DNA of 64,000 nucleotides from Mesorhizobium sp. M2D.F.Ca.ET.226.01.1.1. Lineage in GTDB: Bacteria > Pseudomonadota > Alphaproteobacteria > Rhizobiales > Rhizobiaceae. The stretch's first letter is position 1. Every line of letters starts with the position of its first letter. The translations under genes and the position numbers were made by a program. The notes under the pieces are model-generated. The model was given only the letters and a program-made list of their open reading frames with translations, was not told the DNA's origin and searched no databases. The DNA lies in NCBI RefSeq assembly GCF_004022705.2, contig NZ_RZOY02000001.1:502956-566955 (forward strand), given 5' to 3'. This document shows, in pieces, positions 8,624-19,281 of the stretch.

Positions 8624-10837
8624 ATGAGGAAGCCGCGCGTGACCGCTGCGACAAGCGGGCCGGACGGGCTGGCGCCAGCCGGCGATGTCGCGGCGATTGT
8701 CGCCGGAACGCATGGCAATCCCTTCGCGGTCTTGGGCGTGCAGGAAGCCGGCAAGGGTTTCGTCGCGCGCTGCTTCGTGCCCAATGCCGAATTCGTCACC
8801 GCCTACACGCTGGCGGGCAAGGATGTCGGTGAGCTTTCCCGCCGCGACGATGCGGGCTTCTTCGAGGGCAAGGTCTCGATCCGCAAGCGTCAGCCGCTGC
8901 GCTATCACGCCAAAAATGCCGGCGGCGACTGGTGGCTGACCGATCCCTATTCCTTCGGCCCGGTGCTGGGACCGATGGACGATTACTACATGGCCGAGGG
9001 CTCGCATCTCAGGCTCTTCGACAAGCTCGGCGCCCACATCATCGACCATGAAGGTGCGACCGGTGTGCATTTCGCCGTCTGGGCGCCCAACGCCCGGCGC
9101 GTCTCGGTGGTCGGCGCCTTCAACGACTGGGACGGCCGCCGGCATACGATGCGTGACCGCAAGGACACCGGCATCTGGGAGTTGTTCATTCCCGATCTGG
9201 TCGCCGGCCAGCCCTACAAGTTCGAGATCATCGGTCCCGATGGCGTGCGGCTGCCGCTCAAGGCCGATCCGTTCGCCTTCGAGTCGGAACTGCGTCCGGC
9301 GACGGCATCGGTGACGGCGCCGCCGATGGCGCATCAATGGGGCGACGAGGCGCATCGCAGCTACTGGCGCAAGGCCGATCCGCGGCGCGAGGCGATGTCG
9401 ATCTACGAGGTCCATGCCGGCTCGTGGCAGCGCCGCGACGACGGCACGTTCCTGCCCTGGGACGAGCTCGCGGCGCGGCTGATCCCTTACGTCGCCGACA
9501 CCGGCTTCACCCATATCGAGTTCCTGCCGATCTCGGAGCACCCCTACGATCCGTCCTGGGGTTATCAGACAACCGGCCTCTATGCGCCGACGGCCCGCTT
9601 CGGCGATCCGGACGGCTTCGCCCGCTTCGTCGATGGCGCGCACCGCGCCGGCATCGGCGTCATCCTGGATTGGGTGCCGGCGCATTTCCCGGTCGACGAG
9701 CACGGCCTTGTCCATTTCGACGGCACGGCGCTCTACGAGCACGCCGATCCGCGCCAGGGCTTTCACCCCGACTGGAACACCGCGATCTATAATTTCGGCC
9801 GCCGCGAGGTGGTGTCGTTCCTCGTCAACAACGCGCTGTTCTGGGCCGAGAAATACCATGTCGACGGCCTGCGCGTCGACGCGGTCGCGTCCATGCTCTA
9901 CCTCGATTATTCGCGCAAGGCGGGCGAGTGGATTCCCAACGAGAAGGGCGGGCGCGAGAACCTGCAGGCCGTCAGCTTCCTGCAGAAGATGAACAAGGAG
10001 CTTTATGGTCATCACCCCGGCGTCGTCACGATCGCCGAGGAATCGACCTCTTGGCCGAAAGTCTCGTGGCCCGTGCACGAAGGCGGGCTCGGCTTCGGCT
10101 TCAAGTGGAACATGGGCTTCATGCACGACACGCTGGAGTATCTCTCCAAGGAGCCGATCTTCCGCAAGCACCACCACAACGACATCACCTTCGGCCTGAC
10201 CTACGCCTTCTCGGAAAATTTCGTGTTGCCGCTCTCGCATGACGAGGTCGTGCACGGCAAAGGCACGCTGCTTAACAAGATGGCCGGCGACGACTGGCAG
10301 AAGTTTGCGACTCTGCGTGCCTATTACGCCTTCATGTGGGGCTATCCCGGCAAGAAGCTTTTGTTCATGGGCCAGGAATTCGCCCAACGCCGCGAATGGA
10401 GCGAGGAACGCGCGCTCGACTGGAACCTGCTCGAATTCGCGCCGCATCGTGGCGTCTGGCAGACGGTGCGCGACCTGAACTACCTCTACCGCTCGCGCCC
10501 GGCGCTGCATGCCCGCGACTGCGAGCCGGAAGGCTTCTCCTGGCTGATCGTCGACGACCGCGACAATTCGGTTTTCGCCTGGGTGCGCAACGCGCCTGAC
10601 GGCGACCCGATCGCCGTCATTTCCAATTTCACGCCGGTGCCGCGCGAGAACTATCGCGTGCCGCTGCCGAAGGCGGGAAAGTGGCGCGAAATCATCAATA
10701 CGGACGCTGCCGACTATGGCGGCTCCGGCATGGGCAATGGCGGCACGGTCGAGGCAAGCGGGGAAGGAGGCGGCGTATCGGCGACGATGCTGTTGCCGCC
10801 GCTGTCGACGATCATGCTGGAATTCGTCGCGGACTGA
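8624..10837 (+). CDS. glgB: 1,4-alpha-glucan branching enzyme
   Basis: 737-aa GH13 enzyme that introduces alpha-1,6 branches into glycogen. The N-terminal CBM48/E-set region (GNPFAVLG, VWAPNARRVSVVGAFNDWDGR) is followed by the catalytic barrel. Visible catalytic segments are the nucleophile region VDGLRVDAVASMLY, the acid/base region VTIAEESTSWP, and PLSHDEVVHGKG. A start at ATG 8624 gives a normal family length and follows CAGGGAGGG at 8605-8613, with somewhat long spacing. The frame extends to 8516 with no family-like sequence. Lies 113 bases after glgP. Confidence 0.95.
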   Translation: MRKPRVTAATSGPDGLAPAGDVAAIVAGTHGNPFAVLGVQEAGKGFVARCFVPNAEFVTAYTLAGKDVGELSRRDDAGFFEGKVSIRKRQPLRYHAKNAGGDWWLTDPYSFGPVLGPMDDYYMAEGSHLRLFDKLGAHIIDHEGATGVHFAVWAPNARRVSVVGAFNDWDGRRHTMRDRKDTGIWELFIPDLVAGQPYKFEIIGPDGVRLPLKADPFAFESELRPATASVTAPPMAHQWGDEAHRSYWRKADPRREAMSIYEVHAGSWQRRDDGTFLPWDELAARLIPYVADTGFTHIEFLPISEHPYDPSWGYQTTGLYAPTARFGDPDGFARFVDGAHRAGIGVILDWVPAHFPVDEHGLVHFDGTALYEHADPRQGFHPDWNTAIYNFGRREVVSFLVNNALFWAEKYHVDGLRVDAVASMLYLDYSRKAGEWIPNEKGGRENLQAVSFLQKMNKELYGHHPGVVTIAEESTSWPKVSWPVHEGGLGFGFKWNMGFMHDTLEYLSKEPIFRKHHHNDITFGLTYAFSENFVLPLSHDEVVHGKGTLLNKMAGDDWQKFATLRAYYAFMWGYPGKKLLFMGQEFAQRREWSEERALDWNLLEFAPHRGVWQTVRDLNYLYRSRPALHARDCEPEGFSWLIVDDRDNSVFAWVRNAPDGDPIAVISNFTPVPRENYRVPLPKAGKWREIINTDAADYGGSGMGNGGTVEASGEGGGVSATMLLPPLSTIMLEFVAD

Positions 10838-10899
10838 AGCAGATGATATTTCACCTTGCTGAAGTTTCGGTCCGGACAGCTTACTTGGGAGGGTAACAA

Positions 10900-12165
10900 A
10901 TGGCAGAACTCAAAAGAACCCAGCCGCTGGCGCGCGACGCCATGGCCTATGTGTTGGCCGGTGGCCGTGGCAGTCGCCTCAAGGAGCTGACCGACCGGCG
11001 CGCCAAGCCCGCCGTCTATTTCGGCGGCAAGACTCGCATCATCGATTTCGCGCTCTCCAATGCGCTGAACTCCGGCATCCGCCGTCTCGGTGTCGCCACC
11101 CAGTACAAGGCGCATTCGCTGATCCGCCATCTGCAGCGCGGCTGGAACTTCCTGCGCCCCGAGCGAAACGAGAGCTTCGACATCCTGCCCGCATCGCAGC
11201 GCGTGTCGGAGACGCAGTGGTATGAAGGTACGGCGGACGCCGTCTACCAGAACATCGACATCATCGAGGCCTACGGGCCCGAATATATGGTCATCCTCGC
11301 CGGCGACCACATCTACAAGATGGACTACGAACTGATGCTGCGCCAGCACGTCGACGCCGGCGCCGACGTCACCGTCGGCTGCCTCGAAGTGCCGCGCATG
11401 GAGGCGACCGGTTTCGGCGTCATGCATGTCGATGCCAAGGACAACATCATCGCCTTCGTCGAAAAGCCAGCCGATCCGCCCGGCATCCCCGACAAGCCGG
11501 AATTCGCGCTTGCCTCGATGGGCATCTACGTCTTCAAGACCAAGTTCCTGATGGAGCAGCTGCGCCGCGACGCCGCCGAGCCCGGCTCCAGCCGCGACTT
11601 CGGCAAGGACATCATCCCCTATATCGTCCAGAACGGTAAGGCGATCGCGCATCGCTTCGCCAAATCCTGCGTGCGCTCCTCGCATGAGGCCGAGCCATAC
11701 TGGCGCGACGTCGGAACCGTCGACGCCTATTGGGAGGCCAATATCGATCTCACCGACGTCACGCCCGAGCTTGACCTCTACGATCGCGACTGGCCGATCT
11801 GGACCTATGCCGAATTGAAGCCGCCGGCAAAGTTCGTGCATGACGAGGACGGCCGTCGCGGCGAGGCGATCTCCTCGCTGGTCTCCGGCGACTGCATCGT
11901 CTCAGGCGCCTCGCTGCGCCGCAGCCTGATCTTCACCGGCGCGCGCATCAATTCCTACTCCAAGCTAGAGGAGGTGGTGATGCTGCCCGACGTGACTGTC
12001 GGCCGCAACGCGCGCCTCAATCGCGTCGTCATCGACCACGGCGTTCAGATCCCGGAAGGACTGGTCGTCGGCGAGGATGCGGCGCTCGACGCCAAGCGTT
12101 TTCGCGTATCGGAAAAGGGCATCTGCCTGATCACGCAGGACATGATCAATAAGTTGTCGACCTGA
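10900..12165 (+). CDS. glgC: Glucose-1-phosphate adenylyltransferase (ADP-glucose pyrophosphorylase)
   Basis: 421-aa committed-step enzyme of glycogen synthesis, making ADP-glucose from ATP and glucose-1-phosphate. The N-terminal nucleotidyltransferase domain shows the [19 protein letters not shown] loop. [13 protein letters not shown] and [10 protein letters not shown] mark the metal and sugar-phosphate sites. The C-terminal left-handed beta-helix ([20 protein letters not shown]) is typical. GGAGGG precedes the ATG. Its last codons form the left arm of the first hairpin of the array at 12154-12282. Enzymes of this alphaproteobacterial class are usually activated by fructose-6-phosphate; that property is inferred here. 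Confidence 0.96.
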   Translation: MAELKRTQPLARDAMAYVLAGGRGSRLKELTDRRAKPAVYFGGKTRIIDFALSNALNSGIRRLGVATQYKAHSLIRHLQRGWNFLRPERNESFDILPASQRVSETQWYEGTADAVYQNIDIIEAYGPEYMVILAGDHIYKMDYELMLRQHVDAGADVTVGCLEVPRMEATGFGVMHVDAKDNIIAFVEKPADPPGIPDKPEFALASMGIYVFKTKFLMEQLRRDAAEPGSSRDFGKDIIPYIVQNGKAIAHRFAKSCVRSSHEAEPYWRDVGTVDAYWEANIDLTDVTPELDLYDRDWPIWTYAELKPPAKFVHDEDGRRGEAISSLVSGDCIVSGASLRRSLIFTGARINSYSKLEEVVMLPDVTVGRNARLNRVVIDHGVQIPEGLVVGEDAALDAKRFRVSEKGICLITQDMINKLST

Positions 12166-12282
12166 TAAGGTCGATCAACTAGTTGTCGACCTGATAGGGT
12201 TGATCAAGCCGTCAACCCGCTAGGGTTGATCGGCAAGCTGTCGACCTCGTCGGGTCGATCAGCAAGCTGGCGGCTTGATCAA
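12154..12282 (+). repeat. Tandem array of short hairpins between glgC and glgA
   Basis: Four clear palindromic units repeat every 26-29 bases: 12154-12178, 12183-12207, 12211-12231 and 12240-12260. A degenerate fifth lies at about 12264-12282. Each has the form GTCGACC, short loop, GGGTTGATC or a variant. Stem pairs are kept by compensatory changes: TCGACCT with AGGTCGA in unit 1, TCGACCT with GGGTTGA (wobbles) in unit 2, TCAACCC with GGGTTGA in unit 3, and TCGACCT with GGGTCGA in unit 4. The first unit overlaps the glgC stop codon. The array fills most of the 164-base glgC-glgA gap. Confidence 0.75.
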
Positions 12283-12329
12283 CAGATTGTCACTTTGACC
12301 TGTCACGTTAAGATCGGAATGTGGAACGC

Positions 12330-13775
12330 ATGCAGGTTCTGTCGGTCACGCCCGAGATCTTCCCGCTGGTCAAGACCGGCGGCCTTGCCGACGTGACCGG
12401 CGCGTTGCCGATCGCACTGACCGGGAAGGGCGTGGCGATGCGCACGCTCATCCCCGGCTATCCTGTGGTCATGTCGGCCTTCATCAAGAAGAAACCGGTC
12501 TACCAGTATCCGCTGCTGCAGGGCGGCAAGGCTTCCGTCCATGCCGTCAAGATCGGTGATCTCGATCTCTTCGTGCTCGACGCGCCGCATCTCTTCGATC
12601 GCCAGGGCGGCCCCTACGGCACCGCCTCGGGCGCCGACTGGCCGGACAATTGGCGCCGTTTCGCGGCGCTCAGCCAGGTCGGCGGCGACATCGCCGGCGG
12701 CGCCATCTCCGGCTACCAGCCGGACATCGTGCACGCCCATGACTGGCAGTCGGCGATGACGCTGGCCTATATGCGCTTCGGCAAGGCGGTCGGCGTGCCG
12801 TCGCTGATCACCGTGCACAACCTTGCTTTCCAGGGCCAGTTCGGCGCCGGCATCTTCGGCGAGCTCGGCCTGCCGGCCGTCGCCATGCAGCTCGACGGCG
12901 TCGAATATTACGGCGGCGTCGGCTATCTCAAGGCCGGGCTTCAGGCCGCCTGGGCCATCACCACGGTGAGCCCGACCTATGCGCAAGAAATCCGCTCGCC
13001 GGAATTCGGCATGGGCCTCGACGGGCTGATCAACATGCGCGCCACCGATCTCTACGGCATCGTCAACGGCATCGATGTCGACATCTGGAACCCCGAGACC
13101 GACAAGCATCTGGTCGCCAAATACTCAGCGACGACTCTCGAAGCCCGCGCCAAGAACCGCAAGGCGGTCGAGGATCGGTTCGGCCTGGAGGCGGACGGCA
13201 GCCCGATCGTCTGCGTCATCAGCCGGCTGACCTGGCAGAAGGGCATGGACATTCTGGCCGCGGTGGTCGACGGCATCGTCGCCGCCGGCGCGCGCCTCGC
13301 TATCCTCGGCTCGGGCGACGCCGGCCTCGAAGGCACGCTGCTTGCCGCCGCGGCCCGTCATCGCGGCCGTATCGGCGTCGTCGTCGGCTACGACGAGGGG
13401 CTTTCGCACACGATGCAGGGCGGCTGCGACGCCATCGTCATCCCCTCGCGCTTCGAACCCTGCGGCCTGACCCAGCTCTATGGCCTGCGCTATGGCTGCG
13501 TGCCGATCGTCGCCAGGACAGGAGGCTTGGCCGACACGATCATCGACGCCAATGAAGCGGCGTTGTCGGCCGGTGTCGCCACGGGCTTCCAGTTCGCGCC
13601 CAACAATGGCGGCGCGATGATCCATGCCATCCAGCGTCTGGTCGAGGTTCACGCCAGGCCGGCGGTCTGGGCCTCGATCCAGCGCCAGGGCATGAAGGCC
13701 GATGTCTCCTGGGACAAGAGCGCCGAAAAATACGTCGAACTCTATCGCTTGCTGCTTTCGAAAAGGGCTGCCTGA
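12330..13775 (+). CDS. glgA: Glycogen synthase (ADP-glucose-specific)
   Basis: 481-aa GT5 enzyme that elongates glycogen from ADP-glucose. The N-terminal ADP-glucose-binding motif [13 protein letters not shown] begins at about residue 15 when translation starts at ATG 12330, as in other GlgA proteins. An in-frame GTG at 12321 would add three residues. The C-terminal block [28 protein letters not shown] is intact. Lies downstream of the hairpin array and four bases before pgm. Confidence 0.95.
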   Translation: MQVLSVTPEIFPLVKTGGLADVTGALPIALTGKGVAMRTLIPGYPVVMSAFIKKKPVYQYPLLQGGKASVHAVKIGDLDLFVLDAPHLFDRQGGPYGTASGADWPDNWRRFAALSQVGGDIAGGAISGYQPDIVHAHDWQSAMTLAYMRFGKAVGVPSLITVHNLAFQGQFGAGIFGELGLPAVAMQLDGVEYYGGVGYLKAGLQAAWAITTVSPTYAQEIRSPEFGMGLDGLINMRATDLYGIVNGIDVDIWNPETDKHLVAKYSATTLEARAKNRKAVEDRFGLEADGSPIVCVISRLTWQKGMDILAAVVDGIVAAGARLAILGSGDAGLEGTLLAAAARHRGRIGVVVGYDEGLSHTMQGGCDAIVIPSRFEPCGLTQLYGLRYGCVPIVARTGGLADTIIDANEAALSAGVATGFQFAPNNGGAMIHAIQRLVEVHARPAVWASIQRQGMKADVSWDKSAEKYVELYRLLLSKRAA

Positions 13776-15407
<1,632 letters not shown>

Positions 15408-15418
15408 GGATGCGCGGA

Positions 15419-15613
15419 CTTCCCCTTCTCCCCTTGTGGGAGAAGGTGGCCTCGCGAAGCGAAGGTCGGATGAGGGGTGTTGGAGGGATCGCTACGATGA
15501 AGAAATGGGCGCTTGAAGCATCCGGTTCTTCATCGCCTCATTCCTTCCAGCAACCCTCATCCGTCTCGGCGCTGCGCGCCGATCCACCTTCTCCCACAAG
15601 GGGAGAAGGGGAG
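15419..15613. repeat. Dispersed palindromic intergenic repeat (RIME-like)
   Basis: A perfect 29-base inverted repeat forms the two ends (15421-15449 and 15584-15612; core TCTCCCCTTGTGGGAGAAGG). A second, weaker inverted pair lies inside (CGGATGAGGGGTGTTGG near 15467 against CCAGCAACCCTCATCCG near 15556). The whole about 195-base unit could fold into one long cruciform or RNA hairpin. Elements with such ends are common between genes in rhizobia; I recognise the type but cannot confirm copy number here. The open frame across it (15404-15625) is not a gene. The right arm provides the ribosome-binding site of glgX. Confidence 0.8.
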
Positions 15614-15621
15614 GCGCGCGT

Positions 15622-17619
15622 ATGACCCTCGGCGCCACCATTACCGCTGAAGGCATCCGCTTCGCCGTCTGGTCCTCATCGGCGAGACGCCTCTGGATCT
15701 CGATCTTCGACGACAGCGGCGCGCGTGAACTCGACCGACTCGAGCTGAAGCAAGAAGGCGAGGGCGTGCACGCGCTCCTTGTCCCCGGCCTTGGCGGAGG
15801 CGCCCGTTACGGCTTTCGCGCCGACGGCGATTATGCGCCGGAGCGTGGCCTGTGGTTCGATCCGAACAAGCTTCTCACCGATCCCTATGCCGTCGAGGTC
15901 GATCGTCCATACCAATATCATTGGCGGCTTGCCGCCAAACGCAACGAAGGCGCCGACACCGCCTGGCTGATGCCGAAGGCGATTGCGCGGTCTCTGCCCT
16001 TGGCGGTGCCGGCCAAGCCACCGCTGTTCCAGCCCGGCGGGCTAATCTACGAGCTCAATGTCCGCTCCTTCACCAAGCTCCATCCCGACATTCCGGAAGC
16101 GCAGCGCGGCACCATCGCGGCGCTCGCGCATCCCGCCGTCATCGAGCACCTGAAACGCCTCAGCGTCTCGGCCGTCGAATTGATGCCGATCACCGCGTCG
16201 ATTGACGAGCGGCATCTGCCGCCGCTCAGCCTGAGCAACGCCTGGGGCTACAACCCCGTCACCTTCATGGCGCTCGACCCGCGCCTGGCGCCTGGCGGCC
16301 TAAGCGAGTTGCGGAACACCGTCGCCACGCTTCGCAAGGCGGGCATCGGCACGATCCTTGATCTCGTGTTCAACCACACCGGCGAGAGCGACCGGCTCGG
16401 GCCGACACTGTCGCTGCGCGGGCTGGATGCGCAGGCTTATTTTCGGCATCAGCCGGATGGCCGGTTGGTCAACGACACCGGCACCGGCAACACCGTCGCC
16501 TGCGACCATCCGGTCGTGCGCGAGATGGTGCTCGACTCGCTGCGCCATTTCGTCCGCTTCGCCGGCGTCGACGGCTTCCGCTTCGACCTGGCGCCGGTGC
16601 TCGGACGTGTCGATGGCGCCTTCGATCCGGAGGCGCCGCTGCTCGGGGACATCGCGGGCGACCCCGTGCTCGCGGACCGCGTGCTGATCGCCGAGCCGTG
16701 GGACATCGGCCCGAACGGCTACCAGCTCGGCAATTTCCGGCCGCCCTATCTGGAATGGAACGACCGATACCGCGACGATATCAGGCGCTTCTGGCGCGGC
16801 GATGCCGGTGCGCTCGGCTCGCTCGCCACCCGGCTTGCGGGGTCCTCCGATGTGTTCGGCAGGGACGGCCAACCAGCAAGCCGCACGGTCAATTTCATCG
16901 CCGCGCATGACGGCATGGCGCTGGCCGACATCGTTGCCTATGAGCGCAAGCACAACGAAGCCAATGGCGAGCAGAACCGCGACGGCCATAACGACAATCT
17001 GTCCTGGAACAACGGCGCCGAAGGCGAAACGGACGAAACCGCGATCGGAGAGGCGCGTTTCAATGACCAGTGCGCGTTGCTGGCGACGCTTTTCGCCTCG
17101 CGCGGCACGATCATGCTGACCGCCGGCGACGAGTTCGGCCGTACGCAGAAAGGCAACAACAACGCCTACGCGCAGGACAATGCCCTCACCTGGCTTGACT
17201 GGGCTGGCCGCGATCAGGCGCTGGAGCAATATACCGCGTCACTGGCCGCGCTGCGCAGCGCTTTCCCGGCGCTGGCCGATCCGCATTTCCTGACCGGCGA
17301 GCCCGCCAGCGAGCCCGAAATCCCCGACGTCGTCTGGCTGAGCGAGACCGGCACGCCGCTCGCTGAGTCCGACTGGAACGATCCCGGCCGGCATCGCCTC
17401 GTCATGCTGCTCGGCGATAGCGGAGGCGGCCGCCTTGCCGTGATAATCAATGGCGATCGCCGGCAGTGCGTCTTCACCTTGCCGGCGCGGGAAGGCTTCG
17501 AGTGGCGCCCGGCGGTCGAGACGCAACCGGTCGATGTGGCGAGGCCGTTACCCGGTCGAAGCGTCGGCTTCATGATCGAGCGGCGTGCCGCTGGATCGCG
17601 CAACAGGAAAGACTCATGA
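15622..17619 (+). CDS. glgX: Glycogen debranching enzyme
   Basis: 665-aa GH13 isoamylase-type enzyme that removes alpha-1,6 branches left by phosphorylase. The N-terminal CBM48 domain (IRFAVWSSSARRLWISIFD) is followed by the barrel with LDLVFNHTGES, the nucleophile region VDGFRFDLAPVLG, the acid VLIAEPWDIGPNG, and NFIAAHDGMALADIV. The ribosome-binding site GGGGAGG at 15608-15614, seven bases before the ATG, belongs to the palindromic repeat. The stop overlaps the next gene's ATG (ATGA). Completes the glg set. Confidence 0.94.
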   Translation: MTLGATITAEGIRFAVWSSSARRLWISIFDDSGARELDRLELKQEGEGVHALLVPGLGGGARYGFRADGDYAPERGLWFDPNKLLTDPYAVEVDRPYQYHWRLAAKRNEGADTAWLMPKAIARSLPLAVPAKPPLFQPGGLIYELNVRSFTKLHPDIPEAQRGTIAALAHPAVIEHLKRLSVSAVELMPITASIDERHLPPLSLSNAWGYNPVTFMALDPRLAPGGLSELRNTVATLRKAGIGTILDLVFNHTGESDRLGPTLSLRGLDAQAYFRHQPDGRLVNDTGTGNTVACDHPVVREMVLDSLRHFVRFAGVDGFRFDLAPVLGRVDGAFDPEAPLLGDIAGDPVLADRVLIAEPWDIGPNGYQLGNFRPPYLEWNDRYRDDIRRFWRGDAGALGSLATRLAGSSDVFGRDGQPASRTVNFIAAHDGMALADIVAYERKHNEANGEQNRDGHNDNLSWNNGAEGETDETAIGEARFNDQCALLATLFASRGTIMLTAGDEFGRTQKGNNNAYAQDNALTWLDWAGRDQALEQYTASLAALRSAFPALADPHFLTGEPASEPEIPDVVWLSETGTPLAESDWNDPGRHRLVMLLGDSGGGRLAVIINGDRRQCVFTLPAREGFEWRPAVETQPVDVARPLPGRSVGFMIERRAAGSRNRKDS

Positions 17620-19274
17620 TGGCTCGCGACAATTCCGGGCAAGGGAGCGAATGGTGGCGCGGCTGCGTCATCTACCAGGTCTATCCGCGCTCCTTCCAGG
17701 ACACGACCGGCGACGGCAGTGGCGATCTCAAGGGCATCACCGCGCGGCTCGGCCATATAGCCTCGCTCGGCGTCGACGCGGTCTGGCTGTCGCCCTTCTT
17801 CAAGTCGCCGATGGCCGACATGGGCTATGACGTGTCGGACTATCGCGACGTCGATCCGATGTTCGGGACGTTGGAGGATTTCGACGCGCTCATCGCCGAG
17901 GCGCACCGGCTCGGCCTGAAGCTCATCATCGACCAGGTGATCTCGCACTCATCCGACAAGCATGAATGGTTCGTCGAAAGCCGCGCCAGCCGCAACAACG
18001 CCAAGGCCGATTGGTACGTCTGGGCCGACGCCAAGCCGGATGGCAGCGCGCCCAACAATTGGCAATCGCTGTTCGGCGGCCCCGCCTGGGAGTGGGACGC
18101 CACCCGCCGGCAATATTACATGCACAATTTCCTGGCCGCGCAGCCGGATTTGAACTTCCACAACCCGGAGGTCCAGGACGCGCTGCTCGACACCGTGCGC
18201 TTCTGGCTGGACCGCGGCGTCGACGGTTTTCGGCTGGATACCGTCAACTACTATGTCCACGACCGCTGGCTGCGCGACAACCCGCCCTTGGCGTCAAGCG
18301 TCGCCGGCACCAACGGCTCGACCAGCACTTACGGGTTCCAGGAGCATCTTTTCGACAAGACGCGTCCGGAGAATCTCGACTTCCTGAAACGCTTCCGCGC
18401 GCTGCTCGACGAATATCCAGACCGCGCCGCGGTCGGCGAGGTGGGGGATGAGGAGCGTTCGCTGCAGACGCTCGCCGCTTATGTTTCGGGCGGCGACAAA
18501 TTGCAGATGTGCTACACATTCGACCTGCTCAGCCCGCAATTTTCCGCCGCCCATGTGCGCGGCTGCGTCGAGGCCTTCGAGACGACCGCCCCGGACGGCT
18601 GGGTCTGCTGGGCCTTCTCCAACCATGACGTCGTGCGCCACGTCAGCCGCTGGATACGCCCCGGCGAGAGTCCGGACGTGATGGCCAAATTCTCGATCGC
18701 GCTGCTGTCATGCCTGCGCGGCTCGGTCTGCCTCTACCAGGGCGAGGAACTGGGGCTGGAGGAAGCCGAACTCGCCTATGAGGATCTGCGCGATCCCGTC
18801 GGCATCCGCTTCTGGCCGGGCGTAAAGGGCAGGGACGGCTGCCGCACGCCGATGGTCTGGCAGGCAGAGGCGGAAAATGCCGGTTTCTCGACGGCCAAGC
18901 CCTGGCTGCCGGTGCCGCAGGCGCATCGCGCCCGTGCGGTCGACGTTCAGGATAGCGAGGAGCGATCGGTGCTTGCCGCCTATCGCTCGATCCTTGCCCT
19001 GCGCAAGCGCCATCCGGCGCTGATCCAAGGTTCGATCCGCTTTCTCGATGCCGAGGGCGATGTGCTCGCCTTCCTGCGCGAGCGTGACGGCGAGAGGCTG
19101 CTTTGCGTCTTCAATTTCTCAGCCGAGCCAACGGGCTGGGCGCTGCCCACGGAACTCGGCGACGCCGAGATAACGGCATTTGACGTCGATGCCGCCGGCA
19201 TTCTTGGCGGCGTTGTCGAGGAGAGCGCGCTGGCGTTGCCGCCCCTGGGCAGTTTCGTCGGAAGGATTGGCTGA
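17616..19274 (+). CDS. Alpha-glucosidase, GH13
   Basis: 552-aa alpha-glucosidase/oligo-1,6-glucosidase-type enzyme, probably acting on short maltodextrins released from glycogen or on imported alpha-glucosides. Key segments are VYPRSFQDTTGDGSGDLKGI, DQVISHSSDKHEWF, the nucleophile region VDGFRLDTVNYYVHD, the acid/base region AVGEVGDEE, and FSNHDVVRH. Closest in my memory to the AglA type of Sinorhizobium. The start at 17616 (ATGATG) overlaps the glgX TGA; the frame extension to 17466 lies inside glgX. Exact linkage specificity cannot be read from sequence. Confidence 0.9.
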   Translation: MMARDNSGQGSEWWRGCVIYQVYPRSFQDTTGDGSGDLKGITARLGHIASLGVDAVWLSPFFKSPMADMGYDVSDYRDVDPMFGTLEDFDALIAEAHRLGLKLIIDQVISHSSDKHEWFVESRASRNNAKADWYVWADAKPDGSAPNNWQSLFGGPAWEWDATRRQYYMHNFLAAQPDLNFHNPEVQDALLDTVRFWLDRGVDGFRLDTVNYYVHDRWLRDNPPLASSVAGTNGSTSTYGFQEHLFDKTRPENLDFLKRFRALLDEYPDRAAVGEVGDEERSLQTLAAYVSGGDKLQMCYTFDLLSPQFSAAHVRGCVEAFETTAPDGWVCWAFSNHDVVRHVSRWIRPGESPDVMAKFSIALLSCLRGSVCLYQGEELGLEEAELAYEDLRDPVGIRFWPGVKGRDGCRTPMVWQAEAENAGFSTAKPWLPVPQAHRARAVDVQDSEERSVLAAYRSILALRKRHPALIQGSIRFLDAEGDVLAFLRERDGERLLCVFNFSAEPTGWALPTELGDAEITAFDVDAAGILGGVVEESALALPPLGSFVGRIG

Positions 19275-19281
19275 TAGCGGC

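Noticed and set aside
12154..12282. Possible CRISPR array
   Set aside because: Units are adjacent palindromes of about 25 bases with 4-9 base gaps; there are no unique spacers of 30 or more bases and no cas genes.
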